Numbered from the stretch's first letter, positions 19,733 through 30,729 are shown. The stretch is DNA of 64,000 nt from Noviherbaspirillum malthae (GCF_015352985.1 NZ_JACYXF010000010.1:94330-158329); one strand, 5' to 3'. Program-made: numbers and translations. Notes: generated by a model from the sequence alone, not told the origin.

Positions 19733-19998
19733 CAACGATAAAAGCCAGCGGCGTAAAATGAAAAACTGTTTCGGAACGACGAAGCGATGCCGCTCCGCTT
19801 CCTGCACCGCATGGCGCCCTGCCGTTCTGCAAACGGAAAAAATGGAAAAAGCGGAAATCCGGCCGGCGAACCAGGCTCGTCAATACCTCTTGTCGTCCGG
19901 ACGCATGAATCGGCATTGCAAGGCATATGTTCGCACGGATATCATGCGCCAGCTACAGGCGGCGATGCGCGATAATTCCGCAACTCCACCTGCAGTCA

Positions 19999-22791
19999 AT
20001 GCAGCCCGATAACCCGGCCCGGATTCCGGACCCAGACCCGTTAGATACCGTGACTCCATCCCTTTTGACCAGCGACGTTGCTTCCAGGTTCTACTCCAGA
20101 TGGCTCAATGCCGATCCGGTTCGTGCAGGCATGGTAACGGAGCTTGCCGGATTATCCATGAGCCCGGAGCTTTTTGCTCGCCTTTTACAAAAGGAAACAG
20201 CAGCCGGCATGCCCTTGCCGCGGGCGATGCGCCGCGTGCGCAATCTTGTGGTGGCCACCCTGATCGAACGCGACCTGAGCGGCCGCGCCGATCTTGCGGA
20301 AGTGCTCGCAACCATCAGCGCCTTCGCCGACTTCGCGGTACAGACGCATGTCAAGGCGCTCACCGCCGAGCTGCAGCAGGTTCACGGCGTGCCGATCGGC
20401 GCGGAGTCGGGCCAGCCGCAGGAAATGATCGTCATCGGCATGGGCAAGCTGGGCGGACATGAACTCAATGTCTCGTCGGACATCGACCTGATTTTCGTCT
20501 ATCCCGAAAAGGGCGAGACGCAGGTCAGCTCGCCCGAACAGCGGCAGCTGTCCAACCATGAATTCTTCATCAAGCTCGGCAAGAAGCTGATCGGCGACCT
20601 CTCCGAGATCGCGGAGGACGGTTTCACTTTCCGGGTGGACATGGCACTGCGTCCGAACGGCGCCTCCGGTCCGCTGGCCGCGAGCCTGGCCATGGTGGAA
20701 GAGTACCTGCTGGTGCAGGGCCGGGAATGGGAGCGCTATGCCTGGGTCAAGGCGCGCGCGATCACCGGCAATCCCGAAGACATCGCCGCGCTGGACCAGA
20801 TCGTCCGCCCCTTCGTCTACCGGCGCTACCTCGACTTCGGTGCCATCGAAGCCCTGCGCAACATGCACGGCCAGATCCGCGCCGAAGTGAAGCGCCAGGA
20901 AGCGCGCCATCCGGGCCGCGCCAACAATGTGAAGCTCGGCCGCGGCGGCATCCGGGAAGTGGAGTTCCTGGCGCAGGTCTTTCAGCTGATCCGCGGCGGC
21001 CGCGATCCGGCGCTGCGCGACCGTTCCACCCGCGTTACCTTGAATACCCTTGCGGAAAAGAATCTGCTGTCGGCCGAGGAAGTCGCCCAGCTGCAGGAAG
21101 CCTATGCCTTTCTGCGAAACCTGGAGCACCGCCTGCAGTATGTCGATGATGCGCAGACCCACAACCTGCCGGCCGGGGAAGAGGATCAGCTGCGCATCGC
21201 GCGCATGATGGGCTGCGCGGATACCGAATCCATGCTGGCCCAGCTCGACGCCCACCGCGCGATCGTCGCCGGCCAGTTCGATGCCATTTTCGCGGACAAG
21301 AGCAGCGGCTCGCCGGCCACGCCGGAAAGCGAACAGGCCGTGTCGGTATCGCATGCGCTGTCGGAGAGCGACGGCGGCGATGCCGTCCGCGCGCACCTGC
21401 GCACGCTGGGTTTCGAGGATCCGGCCTCGGCCGCGAAACGCCTGCAGGCGACAGCCCAGTCGCCCCGCCTGCAGTCGCTGCCGGAGGCCAGCCGCGGCAA
21501 GCTGATGGCGCTGGTCAATGCGGCGCTGCCCCTGATCGCAGCGACGGCCAACTCCCGCAACGACACGCTGGGCCGCCTGCTCGACTTCCTGGAAACCATC
21601 GCCCGCCGGGCCGCCTATCTCGCGCTGCTGACCGAATATCCGACCACCCTCGGCCGCGTCATCCGCATGATGAATGCCAGCGACTGGGCGGCGAAGTACC
21701 TTACCCGCCATCCCATCCTGCTCGACGAGCTGCTCGACGACCGCAGCCTCAACGCCGCGCCCGACTGGCCGGCGTTCGAGCAGGAAGTGCAGCGTCAGCT
21801 TGCGGCGGCCGACGGCGACACCGAGCTGCAGATGAACGTGCTGCGCGACCTGCATCATGCGCAGCTGTTCCGCCTGCTGGCCCAGGATCTGGAAGGCGCG
21901 CTGACGGTCGAACGGCTGGCCGACCATTTGTCGGCGCTGGCTGACATCCTGGTGGGCGCCACGGTCGGCGCCGTGTGGCAATCCATTCACAACCGCCATC
22001 GCGAGGTGCCGCGCTTCGCCGTGATCGCCTACGGCAAGCTGGGCGGCAAGGAGCTGGGCTATGCCTCCGACCTCGACGTCATTTTTCTGTTCGACGACGA
22101 TGACCAGGAGGCGCCCGGACTGTACGCCAAGCTGGCGCAGCGCTTCATCACCTGGATGACCAGCCACACTCCATCGGGCATCCTGTTCGATATCGACGTG
22201 GCGCTGCGCCCGGACGGCGCCAGTGGGCTGATGGTGTCGCGGGTGGCCGCCTTCGAGAAATACCAGCTCGCCAATGCCTGGGTGTGGGAACACCAGGCGC
22301 TTACCCGCGCCCGCTTCTGCGCCGGCGATGCGGAAATCGGCAGCCGTTTCGAAGCCATCCGCGAAAAGGTGCTGCGCCAGCCGCGCGAGGAAAACAAGCT
22401 GCGGCGCGAAGTGGCCTCGATGCGCAAGAAGCTGCACGACGCGCATCCCAACCGGTCCGAGCAGTTCGACCTAAAGCACGATGCCGGCGGCATGATCGAC
22501 ATCGAGTTCATCGTGCAGTATCTGGTGCTGTGCCATGCCGCGACCTATCCTCAACTGACCGCGGACATCGGCAATATCGCCCTGCTCAAGCTCTGCGCCG
22601 AATTAGGCCTGATCGACAAGGCGCTGGCCGGCGACGTCGCCGACGCCTATCGCAAGCTGCGCAAGCTGCAGCACCAGATCCGCCTGCAGGGACATGAACG
22701 GGCGCGCGTCGATGTCGAAAAGATCCAGCTTGAGGCGGCCCGCGTCAGGGAACTGTGGGCGGCAACGCTCGGGCGCAGTCAGGAGATGTGA
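19999..22791 (+). CDS. glnE: Bifunctional glutamine synthetase adenylyltransferase/deadenylase
   Basis: A 930-residue enzyme that adds or removes AMP on glutamine synthetase in response to PII and glutamine. Both nucleotidyltransferase domains show their signatures: GMGKLGGHELNVSSDIDLIF near residue 150 (deadenylase half) and AYGKLGGKELGYASDLDVIF near 675 (adenylylase half). Each is followed by a GlnD-PII-type helical domain. The ATG at 19999 was chosen although the frame is open to 19927; the N-terminal 20 residues are poorly conserved in the family, so the start is not certain. It is divergent from yhdP across 266 bases, a common arrangement in betaproteobacteria. Confidence 0.95.
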   Translation: MQPDNPARIPDPDPLDTVTPSLLTSDVASRFYSRWLNADPVRAGMVTELAGLSMSPELFARLLQKETAAGMPLPRAMRRVRNLVVATLIERDLSGRADLAEVLATISAFADFAVQTHVKALTAELQQVHGVPIGAESGQPQEMIVIGMGKLGGHELNVSSDIDLIFVYPEKGETQVSSPEQRQLSNHEFFIKLGKKLIGDLSEIAEDGFTFRVDMALRPNGASGPLAASLAMVEEYLLVQGREWERYAWVKARAITGNPEDIAALDQIVRPFVYRRYLDFGAIEALRNMHGQIRAEVKRQEARHPGRANNVKLGRGGIREVEFLAQVFQLIRGGRDPALRDRSTRVTLNTLAEKNLLSAEEVAQLQEAYAFLRNLEHRLQYVDDAQTHNLPAGEEDQLRIARMMGCADTESMLAQLDAHRAIVAGQFDAIFADKSSGSPATPESEQAVSVSHALSESDGGDAVRAHLRTLGFEDPASAAKRLQATAQSPRLQSLPEASRGKLMALVNAALPLIAATANSRNDTLGRLLDFLETIARRAAYLALLTEYPTTLGRVIRMMNASDWAAKYLTRHPILLDELLDDRSLNAAPDWPAFEQEVQRQLAAADGDTELQMNVLRDLHHAQLFRLLAQDLEGALTVERLADHLSALADILVGATVGAVWQSIHNRHREVPRFAVIAYGKLGGKELGYASDLDVIFLFDDDDQEAPGLYAKLAQRFITWMTSHTPSGILFDIDVALRPDGASGLMVSRVAAFEKYQLANAWVWEHQALTRARFCAGDAEIGSRFEAIREKVLRQPREENKLRREVASMRKKLHDAHPNRSEQFDLKHDAGGMIDIEFIVQYLVLCHAATYPQLTADIGNIALLKLCAELGLIDKALAGDVADAYRKLRKLQHQIRLQGHERARVDVEKIQLEAARVRELWAATLGRSQEM

Positions 22792-22857
22792 TGTAGCGCC
22801 ATGCCTGCGAAGCGGGATGCGGCGCCTCAGGCGCCGGCTATCAGACGGGGGAACAAC

Positions 22858-23145
22858 ATGGATCAACGCGATTTTCTCAGGGCACTTTCCGATGAAGGTT
22901 TTTCGGAAGTGGTAACGGTCGAACGCGAACCGCACGGATTTCTCGATCTGCATACCCATCCGTTCGAGGCGAAGGCGCTCATCCTCAAGGGCGAGATCAG
23001 GCTGCGGGTCGGCGAAACGGAACGTATTTACCGCGCCGGCGATATATTTCACCTTTGCGCCAATGAACCTCATTGGGAAGATTACGGCGACGAAGGCGTG
23101 ACTTATCTCGTGGGCCGGAAAAGTCCGGACGCCGCGCAGGCTTAG
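22858..23145 (+). CDS. Small cupin-domain protein
   Basis: A 95-residue single-domain cupin. The ATG at 22858 has GGGGGAAC ahead. The first cupin motif is visible as FLDLHTHPFEAKALILKGEI (HxH...E) and the second around FHLCANEPHWEDYGDEG, with two possible metal-binding His in place of the usual spacing. Small cupins of this kind are often sensors or isomerases; no specific reaction can be given. It lies 66 bases after glnE on the same strand. Confidence 0.75.
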   Translation: MDQRDFLRALSDEGFSEVVTVEREPHGFLDLHTHPFEAKALILKGEIRLRVGETERIYRAGDIFHLCANEPHWEDYGDEGVTYLVGRKSPDAAQA

Positions 23146-23193
23146 CATGCCGCGGCAAGGCCCTGTCCAAGCCGCATCAAACTCCGCCGGGAG

Positions 23194-26100
23194 TCAGTGC
23201 GGAGGCTCTCCACTCTCATTCCGGGGCTCCAGCAGGCCCACGAGCCTTTCCAACTCCACCGGCTTGACCAGATAGTGGTCGAATCCTGCCGCCAGGGCAT
23301 TCCGCCTGTCCTGTTCCTGCCCATAGCCGGTGACCGCGATCAGCAGCGCATTCATGGTCTCCTTGCGGCTCTTGAGCATCCTTGCCAACTGAATGCCGTC
23401 GATCTCCGGCAGTCCGATGTCCAGAATGCATATCTCCGGCATTGCCTCTTGGGCGCGCTCGAAGGCCGGCAGCGATGCATGCTCGGTCATGACTTCGTGG
23501 CCCAGCGCGCCAAGATACATCGACAGCATGTGTGCAGCGTCGGCATTGTCGTCCACAATCAGGATGCGTCGTTTAACGATAGTATCCCTTGCCAACTGTC
23601 CGAACTGACCACCCTGCTCGCTCGGCTCCCGCTGCAGTCTCGGCAGGCTGACCATGAAACGGCTGCCCTTGCCAAGGCCGTCACTGCTGCAGGCCACGCT
23701 GCCGCCATGCAGTTCCGTCAGGCTCCGGACCAGCGCCAGACCGATGCCCAGCCCGCCCTGCGACCGGTCCGGCGTCCGGTCCGCCTGTGCGAACAAGTCG
23801 AATACCCGGGCCTGCATCTCCGGAACGATGCCGACGCCATTGTCTTCCACCAGCATCGTGAGCATTGAATCGTCGACTTGCACAGACAGGTGAATCCTGC
23901 CGCCATCGGGTGTATATTTCGCGGCGTTGTTGAGCAGGTTGGTCAGGATCTGCACCAACCGCTTCTGGTCGCCCATCACCTGGACAGGATCGGCGGCGAT
24001 GTCCAGCGTCAGGCGGTGTCCCCTCGCCGCGATCAATGGCGTCACCTGCTCGACGGCATAGGTGACGATGCTCTTGAAATCCTGGGGACTCTTCGAGATG
24101 GTCGACAAGCCGCGTGTCACCCTCGAGACGTCGAGCAGATCATCCACCAGCGCGGTCAGATGCCTGACCTGGCGGTTGATGATGCGGCTGGTGTCCTTCA
24201 AGCGTTTGCCGTCGAGCTCGGTGATTTCCATGAGTTCCGCTGCGGCGCTGATGGGCGCCAGCGGATTGCGCAGCTCATGGGCAAGCATGGCCAGAAATTC
24301 GTCCTTGCGGTGGTTCGCCTCTCGGGCCGCCTCTTCACTCTGCCGCCGCTCGGTCACGTCGCGTGTCGTGCCGGCGATGGCTTCGACTTCACCGTCCGGG
24401 CCGAGCACCGGGACGAAGATGTAATCGTAGATGCGCCTTCCGAAAGTGCCGCTGAACGGCACGTCGCCCCGTATCGGTTTTCGGGTCGACTTGACCTGTT
24501 CGATTTCGCGGGAGTGCATTTCCGCATGCCAGGGCTCGTATCCCAGCTCGAGGCAATTCTTGCCGATGGCCTCGTCCCAAGTCTTGCCCCACATCTGCAG
24601 CAGCACTTCATTGGCATAGATGAAGCGATGGTCGAGGTCGAACACATAGGCCAGGTCGGGGCTGTTCGCGAGGAAGGTCTCGTAAAGCCGCCGCCGGCGC
24701 TCGGACTCGTCGACGACACGTGCCAATTCCTGTTCCACCATCTTCTGTTCGGTGATGTCGCGATAGATGACGGCGATTCCCTCGTTATGCGGATAAGCAG
24801 ATATGTCGAACCAGGTGGGGCGTCCGAAATAGTCATACAAATTGGTGAACCTGGACGCGACACGCTGCTCCATGACTCGGCGCAGCTCCCTGCCCACCGG
24901 CATGTTTTCCGTATCGGGCCACAGCTCCCAGTGCGTGCGGCCGATGATGTCGGCCAGCGGCCGGCCATCCATGCGCAGGCCCTCGGAATTGATTTGCAAT
25001 ACCCGGAATGCCGCATCGAACATGATGAAGCCATCCTTCATCGTCTCGAGAATCTGGTGGCTGCGCTGCTGTTCGAGATGAAGCTGCCTTTCCACCTGCT
25101 CTCTTTCGACGACGAGCGCAATCTGGCCTATGCAGATGTCGGTGATGCGCAGTTCCCGTTCGTCGGGCCGGTGCGGCTTGTCGAAGTACACGCTCAGTAC
25201 GCCCAGCGGCTCGCCGCTGATGGTGTGAAACGGCGTGCTGTACAGCGCCCTGATGCCCTCGTCCCTTGCAAACTGGCGATAGCTTTCATAGACCGGGTCG
25301 GTTTCGGTGTCGGCGATGATCACGCGCTTGCGCCTTTCGAATGCCACGCCGCAAGCGCCTTCGCCGACAGGAACATCGAGTAGCTGGGCGAGTGCATCCG
25401 GCCCCAGCCCGCGGCTCGCCTCCGTCACAAGCACATTGCGTTTCGGGTCGTGCAGGGAAATGATTCCCTTGCCGGATTGATGCAGGTCGGTGATCGCATT
25501 CAGGATGACCTCGAATTGGCCATGCCGCGTGCGGGCCTGAAACAATTCACTGCTCATGGCATGCAATCGCTGCCAGTCCAGGACCTGGCGCGCGAGATCG
25601 GCCTGCGACTTTTCCAGCGCCTCGTCGATCCGATCACGTTCCGAAGACAGCGCGGCCTCGGCGCGCTTCCTTACCTGCACCTCCTCGGAGAGTTCCCGGT
25701 TAAGCCTTTGCTGGCTCGCCTTGCTGACATGCTCGATCGTGACATCATTGCAAATGGCGAGCACGCCATGCACGCCCGCTCCGTCTTCGATCGGACTGTA
25801 ACCATAGGTCCACCAGACGTTTTCCCGAGCGCCGTGCCGCGTTACCGGAACGAGCGCGTCCTCATGCCAGGTGGCGCCGTTGCCGGACATGACCAGTTCG
25901 ATTTCCGGACCGATGATGTGCCATACCTCGCCCCAGCAATCCTGTCCCGGCTGACCAAGCGCCGACGGATGCCGCTCCGGTCCCATGGTGGCGCGATAAG
26001 CATCGTTGTAGAACTGAAGCAGGCCCGGCCCCCACCAGATCAGCATGGGATGGTTGGAAGTGAGAATCAGGCGGACCGTGGTCTTGAGAAGGGACGGCCA

Positions 26101-26226
26101 GGCGTCGGGAATGCCTAGCGAAGTCGCGGCCCAGTCATGAGCGCGTATCAATGCGCCCATTTCTCCGCCGCCGGAAAGAAAGTCCCAGGGCGCTTTTACG
26201 CTTCTGCCTGCAGTCAGATTAGTCAA
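23194..26226 (-). CDS. Hybrid sensor histidine kinase with PAS, GAF and receiver domains
   Basis: A protein of about 1010 residues. Order: an N-terminal PAS-like domain (TSNHPMLIWWGPGLLQFYND), coiled coil, GAF (about 235-390), two PAS domains (about 395-515 and 535-660), HisKA with FLAMLAHELRNPLAPISAA (about 680), HATPase with NLLNNAAKYTP, and a C-terminal receiver (LIVDDNADAA, CILDIGLPEIDG, VTGYGQEQD, LVKP). It should be soluble; no membrane helix is seen. Start: the FLSGGGEMGALIRAHDW segment is conserved in relatives, so the ATG inside it (26160) is probably too late; a TTG at 26226 with GAAAGAAG ahead is taken here. No cognate regulator lies next to it. The signal is unknown. Confidence 0.8.
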   Translation of the reverse strand: MTNLTAGRSVKAPWDFLSGGGEMGALIRAHDWAATSLGIPDAWPSLLKTTVRLILTSNHPMLIWWGPGLLQFYNDAYRATMGPERHPSALGQPGQDCWGEVWHIIGPEIELVMSGNGATWHEDALVPVTRHGARENVWWTYGYSPIEDGAGVHGVLAICNDVTIEHVSKASQQRLNRELSEEVQVRKRAEAALSSERDRIDEALEKSQADLARQVLDWQRLHAMSSELFQARTRHGQFEVILNAITDLHQSGKGIISLHDPKRNVLVTEASRGLGPDALAQLLDVPVGEGACGVAFERRKRVIIADTETDPVYESYRQFARDEGIRALYSTPFHTISGEPLGVLSVYFDKPHRPDERELRITDICIGQIALVVEREQVERQLHLEQQRSHQILETMKDGFIMFDAAFRVLQINSEGLRMDGRPLADIIGRTHWELWPDTENMPVGRELRRVMEQRVASRFTNLYDYFGRPTWFDISAYPHNEGIAVIYRDITEQKMVEQELARVVDESERRRRLYETFLANSPDLAYVFDLDHRFIYANEVLLQMWGKTWDEAIGKNCLELGYEPWHAEMHSREIEQVKSTRKPIRGDVPFSGTFGRRIYDYIFVPVLGPDGEVEAIAGTTRDVTERRQSEEAAREANHRKDEFLAMLAHELRNPLAPISAAAELMEITELDGKRLKDTSRIINRQVRHLTALVDDLLDVSRVTRGLSTISKSPQDFKSIVTYAVEQVTPLIAARGHRLTLDIAADPVQVMGDQKRLVQILTNLLNNAAKYTPDGGRIHLSVQVDDSMLTMLVEDNGVGIVPEMQARVFDLFAQADRTPDRSQGGLGIGLALVRSLTELHGGSVACSSDGLGKGSRFMVSLPRLQREPSEQGGQFGQLARDTIVKRRILIVDDNADAAHMLSMYLGALGHEVMTEHASLPAFERAQEAMPEICILDIGLPEIDGIQLARMLKSRKETMNALLIAVTGYGQEQDRRNALAAGFDHYLVKPVELERLVGLLEPRNESGEPPH

Positions 26227-26361
26227 GATGAGCTTCTTTCGCCTGGAACCGGTTGCCTCCCGAAAGACCGCAGGAGTGCCGAAATTGTAACCGCAGATCG
26301 AAAAGGCATGTGCACCGCCGACTCCATCCGGATTACGGCATATGCCCGCTTCGACTACCGC

Positions 26362-26386
26362 AAAAAAAACCCCGCCGAAGCGGGGT
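26362..26386 (-). terminator. Rho-independent terminator of gap
   Basis: ACCCCGC (26369-26375) and GCGGGGT (26380-26386) form a 7 bp stem with a 4-base loop; eight A at 26362-26369 give a U tract on the minus strand, 38 bases after the gap stop codon. Confidence 0.9.
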
Positions 26387-26423
26387 AGTTTTCCTGCAGC
26401 CTGAATCAGGCCGGGCCGAAACC

Positions 26424-27434
26424 TTACTTGGCCGACATCAGTGCCACGGTGGTATCGAGCATGCGGTTGGAGAAGCCCCACTCGTTGTCGTACCAGGACG
26501 AGACCTTCACCAGGCGGCCCGACACCTTGGTCAGCGTCGCATCGAAGTTGCTCGACGCCGGGTTGTGGTTGAAGTCCACCGACACCAGCGGATCGGTGTT
26601 GTAGGTCAGGATGCCCTTCAACGCGCCGTCGGCCGCTTCCTTCATGATCGCGTTGATTTCATCCACGGTCGTGTCGCGTGCCGCAACGAAGGACAGGTCG
26701 ACGATGGACACGTTGATAGTCGGCACGCGGATCGCGAAACCGTCCAGCTTGCCGTTGAGTTCCGGCAGCACCAGGCCGACCGCAGCGGCTGCGCCGGTCT
26801 TGGTCGGGATCATCGACTGGGTGGCGGAACGGGCGCGGCGCAGGTCTTCATGCATCACGTCGGTCAGCACCTGGTCGTTGGTGTAGGCATGAACGGTGGT
26901 CATCAGGCCGTTGACGACGCCGATCTTGTCGTGCAGCGGCTTGACCAGCGGCGCCAGGCAGTTGGTGGTGCAGGAAGCGTTGGAGATGACGGTATCCGTT
27001 GCCTTGAGCACGTTCTGGTTGACGCCGAACACGACGGTGGCATCGACATCCTTGCCGCCGGGAGCGGAGATGATGACCTTCTTGGCGCCGCCTTTCAGGT
27101 GGGCCGATGCTTTTTCCTTGGTGGTGAAGAAGCCGGTGCACTCGAGCACGACGTCGACATTGAGCTCGCCCCACGGGATTTCGGCCGGGTTGCGCTGGGC
27201 GAAGACCTTGATCTTGTCGCCGTTGACGATCATGAAGTCGCCGTCGACTTCGACGGTGCCGGGGAACTTGCCATGGGCCGTGTCGTAGCGGGTCAGGTGG
27301 GCGTTGGACTGCGCATTGCCGAGGTCGTTGATGGCAACGATCTGGATGTCATTCTTTTTGCCGCCTTCGTAGTGGGCACGAAGGATGTTGCGGCCGATAC
27401 GGCCATAGCCGTTGATTGCGACACGAATTGTCAT
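26424..27434 (-). CDS. gap: Glyceraldehyde-3-phosphate dehydrogenase, type I
   Basis: A 336-residue NAD-dependent enzyme of glycolysis and gluconeogenesis, oxidising glyceraldehyde 3-phosphate to 1,3-bisphosphoglycerate. The Rossmann start [15 protein letters not shown], the NAD-selective Asp in AINDLG (residue 37), the catalytic Cys155 in NASCTTNC and the C-terminal [13 protein letters not shown] are all present. The ATG at 27434 follows AGGAG. It lies 87 bases after tkt on the same strand; tkt-gap is a common betaproteobacterial pair linking pentose-phosphate and glycolytic flow. Confidence 0.97.
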   Translation of the reverse strand: MTIRVAINGYGRIGRNILRAHYEGGKKNDIQIVAINDLGNAQSNAHLTRYDTAHGKFPGTVEVDGDFMIVNGDKIKVFAQRNPAEIPWGELNVDVVLECTGFFTTKEKASAHLKGGAKKVIISAPGGKDVDATVVFGVNQNVLKATDTVISNASCTTNCLAPLVKPLHDKIGVVNGLMTTVHAYTNDQVLTDVMHEDLRRARSATQSMIPTKTGAAAAVGLVLPELNGKLDGFAIRVPTINVSIVDLSFVAARDTTVDEINAIMKEAADGALKGILTYNTDPLVSVDFNHNPASSNFDATLTKVSGRLVKVSSWYDNEWGFSNRMLDTTVALMSAK

Positions 27435-27521
27435 GGTTTTCTCCTGAATGAAAGCACGGTAATCATTCAGCCCCCTCCCGCGCAGCGTCAGCATGCACGC
27501 AGGAGGGGCGCTGGGAATTCT

Positions 27522-29516
27522 TTACGCCAACACCGACTTCACCTTGGCCACGACGTTGTCGGTCGTGAAGCCGAAGTGCTTGAACAACACACCCGCCGGC
27601 GCGGATTCGCCGAAGCTGTCGATGCCGACCACGGCGCCTTCGAGCCCGACGTACTTGTACCAGAAGTCCGTCACGCCGGCCTCGATCGCCACGCGCGGCA
27701 AGCCCTTCGGCAGCACCGCAGCCTTGTAGGCAGCGTCCTGGCGGTCGAACACGTCGGTGCTCGGCATGGACACCACGCGCACCGCGATGCCCTGCTTGGC
27801 CAGTTCGTCGGCCGACTTGACGGCCAGCTCGACTTCCGAGCCGGTGGCGATCAGCACCGCCTTGGCATCGGCCGCATCGCGCAGCACATAGGCGCCGCGC
27901 TGGATATCGCCGATCTGCTGAGCGCTACGCTCCATGAACGGCAGGTTCTGGCGCGAGAAAATCAGCGTGCTCGGACCGTTGCGGCGCTTGACAGCTTCAC
28001 GCCATGCCACCGCTGACTCCACGGTGTCGCACGGACGCCAGTTGTCCAGGTTCGGGATCAGGCGCAGGCTGGAGATGTGCTCGACCGACTGGTGGGTCGG
28101 GCCGTCTTCGCCGAGGCCGATCGAATCGTGGGTAAACACGAACAGCGAACGGATCTTCATCAGTGCCGCCATGCGGATCGCATTGCGGCTGTAATCGGAA
28201 AACGTCAGGAAGGTCGCACCGAACGGCAGGTAACCGCCATGCAGCGTGATGCCGTTCATGATCGCGCTCATGCCGAACTCGCGCACACCGTAGTTGATGT
28301 GATTGCCCGGCTGCTCGCTGCGCACCGCCACGCTTTCCTTCCAGTTTGTCAGGTTGGAACCGGTCAGGTCGGCAGAGCCGCCGATGAATTCCGGCAGCAC
28401 CGGCGCCAGTGCCTGGATCGCATTCTGGCTGGCCTTGCGGGTGGCGATGGTTTCCTTCTTCTCGACGCAGCTTGCGATGTATGCATCCATCGCGGCATCC
28501 AGATTGCCGGGCAGCTCGCCTTTCATGCGGCGCAGCAGCTCGCCTGCCTGTTGCGGATAGCGCTCGTCGTAAGCCTTGAACAATGCATTCCATTCGTTTT
28601 CCAGTGCCTGGCCGGCGGCTTTCGCATCCCAGGCCGCATAGACGTCGGCCGGAATCTCGAAAGGCGCGTGCGACCACGCGATTGCTTCGCGCGTCGCGGC
28701 GATTTCCTTGTCGCCGAGCGCCGCGCCGTGCACCTTGTCGCTGCCCTGCATATTAGGCGCGCCTTTGCCGATGACCGTCTTGCAGCAAATCAATGTTGGC
28801 CTGTCCGATGTCTTCGCTTTCGCAATGGCGGCGTCGACGGCGGCCACGTCATGGCCGTCGACATCGGGAATGACGTTCCAGCCGTAGGCTTCGAAACGCT
28901 TCGGCGTATCGTCGGTGAACCAGCCGTCCACCTTGCCGTCGATGGAAATGCCGTTGTCGTCGTAGAGGGCGATCAGCTTGTTCAGGCGCAGCGTGCCGGC
29001 CAGCGAACAGGCTTCGTGGGAAATGCCTTCCATCAGGCAGCCGTCGCCCATGAAGACATAGGTGTAATGGTCGACGATGTCGAAGCCGGGCTTGTTGAAT
29101 TCGGCGGCCAGCAGCTTCTCGGCCAGCGCCATGCCGACGGCATTGGTGATGCCCTGGCCGAGAGGACCGGTGCTGGTCTCGACGCCTTCGGTGATTTCGA
29201 ATTCGGGATGGCCGGGCGTCTTGGAATGCAGCTGACGGAAATTCTTGATCTCTTCCATCGACAGGTTGTAGCCGCTCAGGTGCAGCAGTGCATACTGCAG
29301 CATCGAGCCGTGGCCGTTGGAAAGCACAAAGCGGTCGCGGTTGATCCAGCGCGGATTCACCGGATTGTGGCGATGGTGCCTGGTCCAAAGGGCGACGGCA
29401 ATTTCTGCCATGCCCATCGGCATGCCCGGGTGGCCGGAGTTTGCCTTTTGTACTGCGTCCATCGCCAATGCGCGGATCGCATTGGCCATCTTGTCGGTGG
29501 GGAGAGTGGAAGTCAT
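27522..29516 (-). CDS. tkt: Transketolase
   Basis: A 664-residue thiamine-diphosphate enzyme that moves two-carbon units between sugar phosphates. The N-terminal domain shows [20 protein letters not shown] and the cofactor-binding [13 protein letters not shown]; the pyrimidine domain has [16 protein letters not shown] and [16 protein letters not shown] with substrate His. Length matches Escherichia coli TktA (663). Upstream on the plus side the divergent rsmE is 417 bases away. Confidence 0.97.
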   Translation of the reverse strand: MTSTLPTDKMANAIRALAMDAVQKANSGHPGMPMGMAEIAVALWTRHHRHNPVNPRWINRDRFVLSNGHGSMLQYALLHLSGYNLSMEEIKNFRQLHSKTPGHPEFEITEGVETSTGPLGQGITNAVGMALAEKLLAAEFNKPGFDIVDHYTYVFMGDGCLMEGISHEACSLAGTLRLNKLIALYDDNGISIDGKVDGWFTDDTPKRFEAYGWNVIPDVDGHDVAAVDAAIAKAKTSDRPTLICCKTVIGKGAPNMQGSDKVHGAALGDKEIAATREAIAWSHAPFEIPADVYAAWDAKAAGQALENEWNALFKAYDERYPQQAGELLRRMKGELPGNLDAAMDAYIASCVEKKETIATRKASQNAIQALAPVLPEFIGGSADLTGSNLTNWKESVAVRSEQPGNHINYGVREFGMSAIMNGITLHGGYLPFGATFLTFSDYSRNAIRMAALMKIRSLFVFTHDSIGLGEDGPTHQSVEHISSLRLIPNLDNWRPCDTVESAVAWREAVKRRNGPSTLIFSRQNLPFMERSAQQIGDIQRGAYVLRDAADAKAVLIATGSEVELAVKSADELAKQGIAVRVVSMPSTDVFDRQDAAYKAAVLPKGLPRVAIEAGVTDFWYKYVGLEGAVVGIDSFGESAPAGVLFKHFGFTTDNVVAKVKSVLA

Positions 29517-29933
29517 GTCAAATCAAGGTATGTGGCGGATCTTGGAGCGGCTCCGGCGCGGGATCGCCGCGGATCGCGGACTGTTTCTGCGCGGGATGGT
29601 GCAAAGCCCGTTATTTTACCAGACTGAGTCTGCCGCCATTAAAATCGGGGCTGCCCGATTTGCCAAACAGGCATGCGGCAGGAGATTCCCCCATGCAAGC
29701 AGCGTTCAAGTATGACAATACAATCGATGCTGGCTGCCCCGCGTGGTGTTTCGCCGCCGATAGCGCTAAACGCTGTATGGGCAGCCTATCCTGACATAAG
29801 AGAAAGAACGCAAGAACGGAAAGAACAACAGCGCAAAGACAGGTTGGAACAATGTAGCAACCGGCAGTTGCAAACCTTCCGTCTCCGCTTTGTCCAACGC
29901 CTTCCATTACATTTATTCCCTGCAATCACAAAC
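29517..29933. other. Divergent intergenic region tkt/rsmE
   Basis: These 417 bases hold no gene I can support; an open frame upstream of rsmE (from 29673) has no family resemblance or ribosome site and is taken as non-coding. One hairpin is visible: AATCGGG and CCCGATT around a GCTG loop near 29642-29659. The promoters of tkt and rsmE must lie here but I cannot mark them. Confidence 0.45.
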
Positions 29934-30659
29934 ATGCCCAGATTTTTTCTTCCGCAAGCCCTCGCCGTCGGCAGCCTGGTCTCGCTGCCCGACGCGATTT
30001 CCCATCACATTCATGTACTGCGCATGAATGTCGGCGACATGGTGACGCTGTTCAACGGTGAAGGCGGAGAGTATGCGGCAACGCTGTCCACGATCGAAAA
30101 ACGCGGCGCCGTGGCGGAAGTGAAGACGTTTTCGCCGCGCGAGGCTGAATTGCCGTACGCGGTTACGCTGGCGCAGGGATTACCGGAAGGGTCCAAGATG
30201 GACTGGATCATCGAGAAAGCCGTCGAACTCGGTGCGACCGCCATTCAGCCGATTGCTGCACAACGTTGCGTGGTACGCCTGAACGCGGAGCGCGCGGAGA
30301 AAAAACTGCAGCACTGGCAGGGCATCATCGAGTCGGCCGCCGAACAGTGCGGCCGCAACCGCCTGCCCCACCTGTGTGCGCCGGCGCCGTTCGGCGAATG
30401 GATAGGGCGCAAGGATCTGCATCGGCGCATCCTGCTGTCTCCGCGCGCCGAGCAGTCGCTGTCCGACTGGGCGAGACATCATCCGCCGCAGGCGATTTCG
30501 CTGATGATCGGGCCCGAGGGCGGATTCACCGAGCAGGAAGAAAACGCGGCGGCCAACCAAGGGGTGCTGCTTCTATCCATAGGGAAACGCGTACTGCGGA
30601 CCGAAACCGCCGGGCTGGCCGCCTTGGCCGGCATCAATGCGGTGTGGGGCGAAATTTAA
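29934..30659 (+). CDS. rsmE: 16S rRNA (uracil-1498-N3)-methyltransferase
   Basis: A 241-residue SPOUT-class RNA methyltransferase. The N-terminal PUA-like part (MPRFFLPQALAVGS) is followed by the knot domain with AQGLPEGSKMDWIIEKAVEL, ATAIQPIAAQRCVVRL, and the AdoMet-binding SLMIGPEGGFTEQEE and KRVLRTETAGLAAL motifs. The ATG at 29934 gives the canonical N-terminus. A terminator-like hairpin follows 50 bases after the stop, so it seems to be transcribed alone. Confidence 0.95.
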   Translation: MPRFFLPQALAVGSLVSLPDAISHHIHVLRMNVGDMVTLFNGEGGEYAATLSTIEKRGAVAEVKTFSPREAELPYAVTLAQGLPEGSKMDWIIEKAVELGATAIQPIAAQRCVVRLNAERAEKKLQHWQGIIESAAEQCGRNRLPHLCAPAPFGEWIGRKDLHRRILLSPRAEQSLSDWARHHPPQAISLMIGPEGGFTEQEENAAANQGVLLLSIGKRVLRTETAGLAALAGINAVWGEI

Positions 30660-30709
30660 GCCGGCGCAATCCGGATGCGCCGCTGATTCCTGAAAATTTT
30701 TAGTGTTCC

Positions 30710-30729
30710 GGCGGAACTTTTCCGCCTTT
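30710..30729 (+). terminator. Short terminator after rsmE
   Basis: GGCGGAA (30710-30716) and TTCCGCC (30720-30726) form a perfect 7 bp stem with a 3-base loop and a TTT end. Confidence 0.55.

Noticed and set aside
20185..22446. 753-codon frame on the minus strand across glnE
   Set aside because: Antisense shadow of glnE, which carries both catalytic motifs.
29673..29933. N-terminal extension of rsmE
   Set aside because: The ATG at 29934 gives the canonical family start; the upstream part resembles no known sequence.
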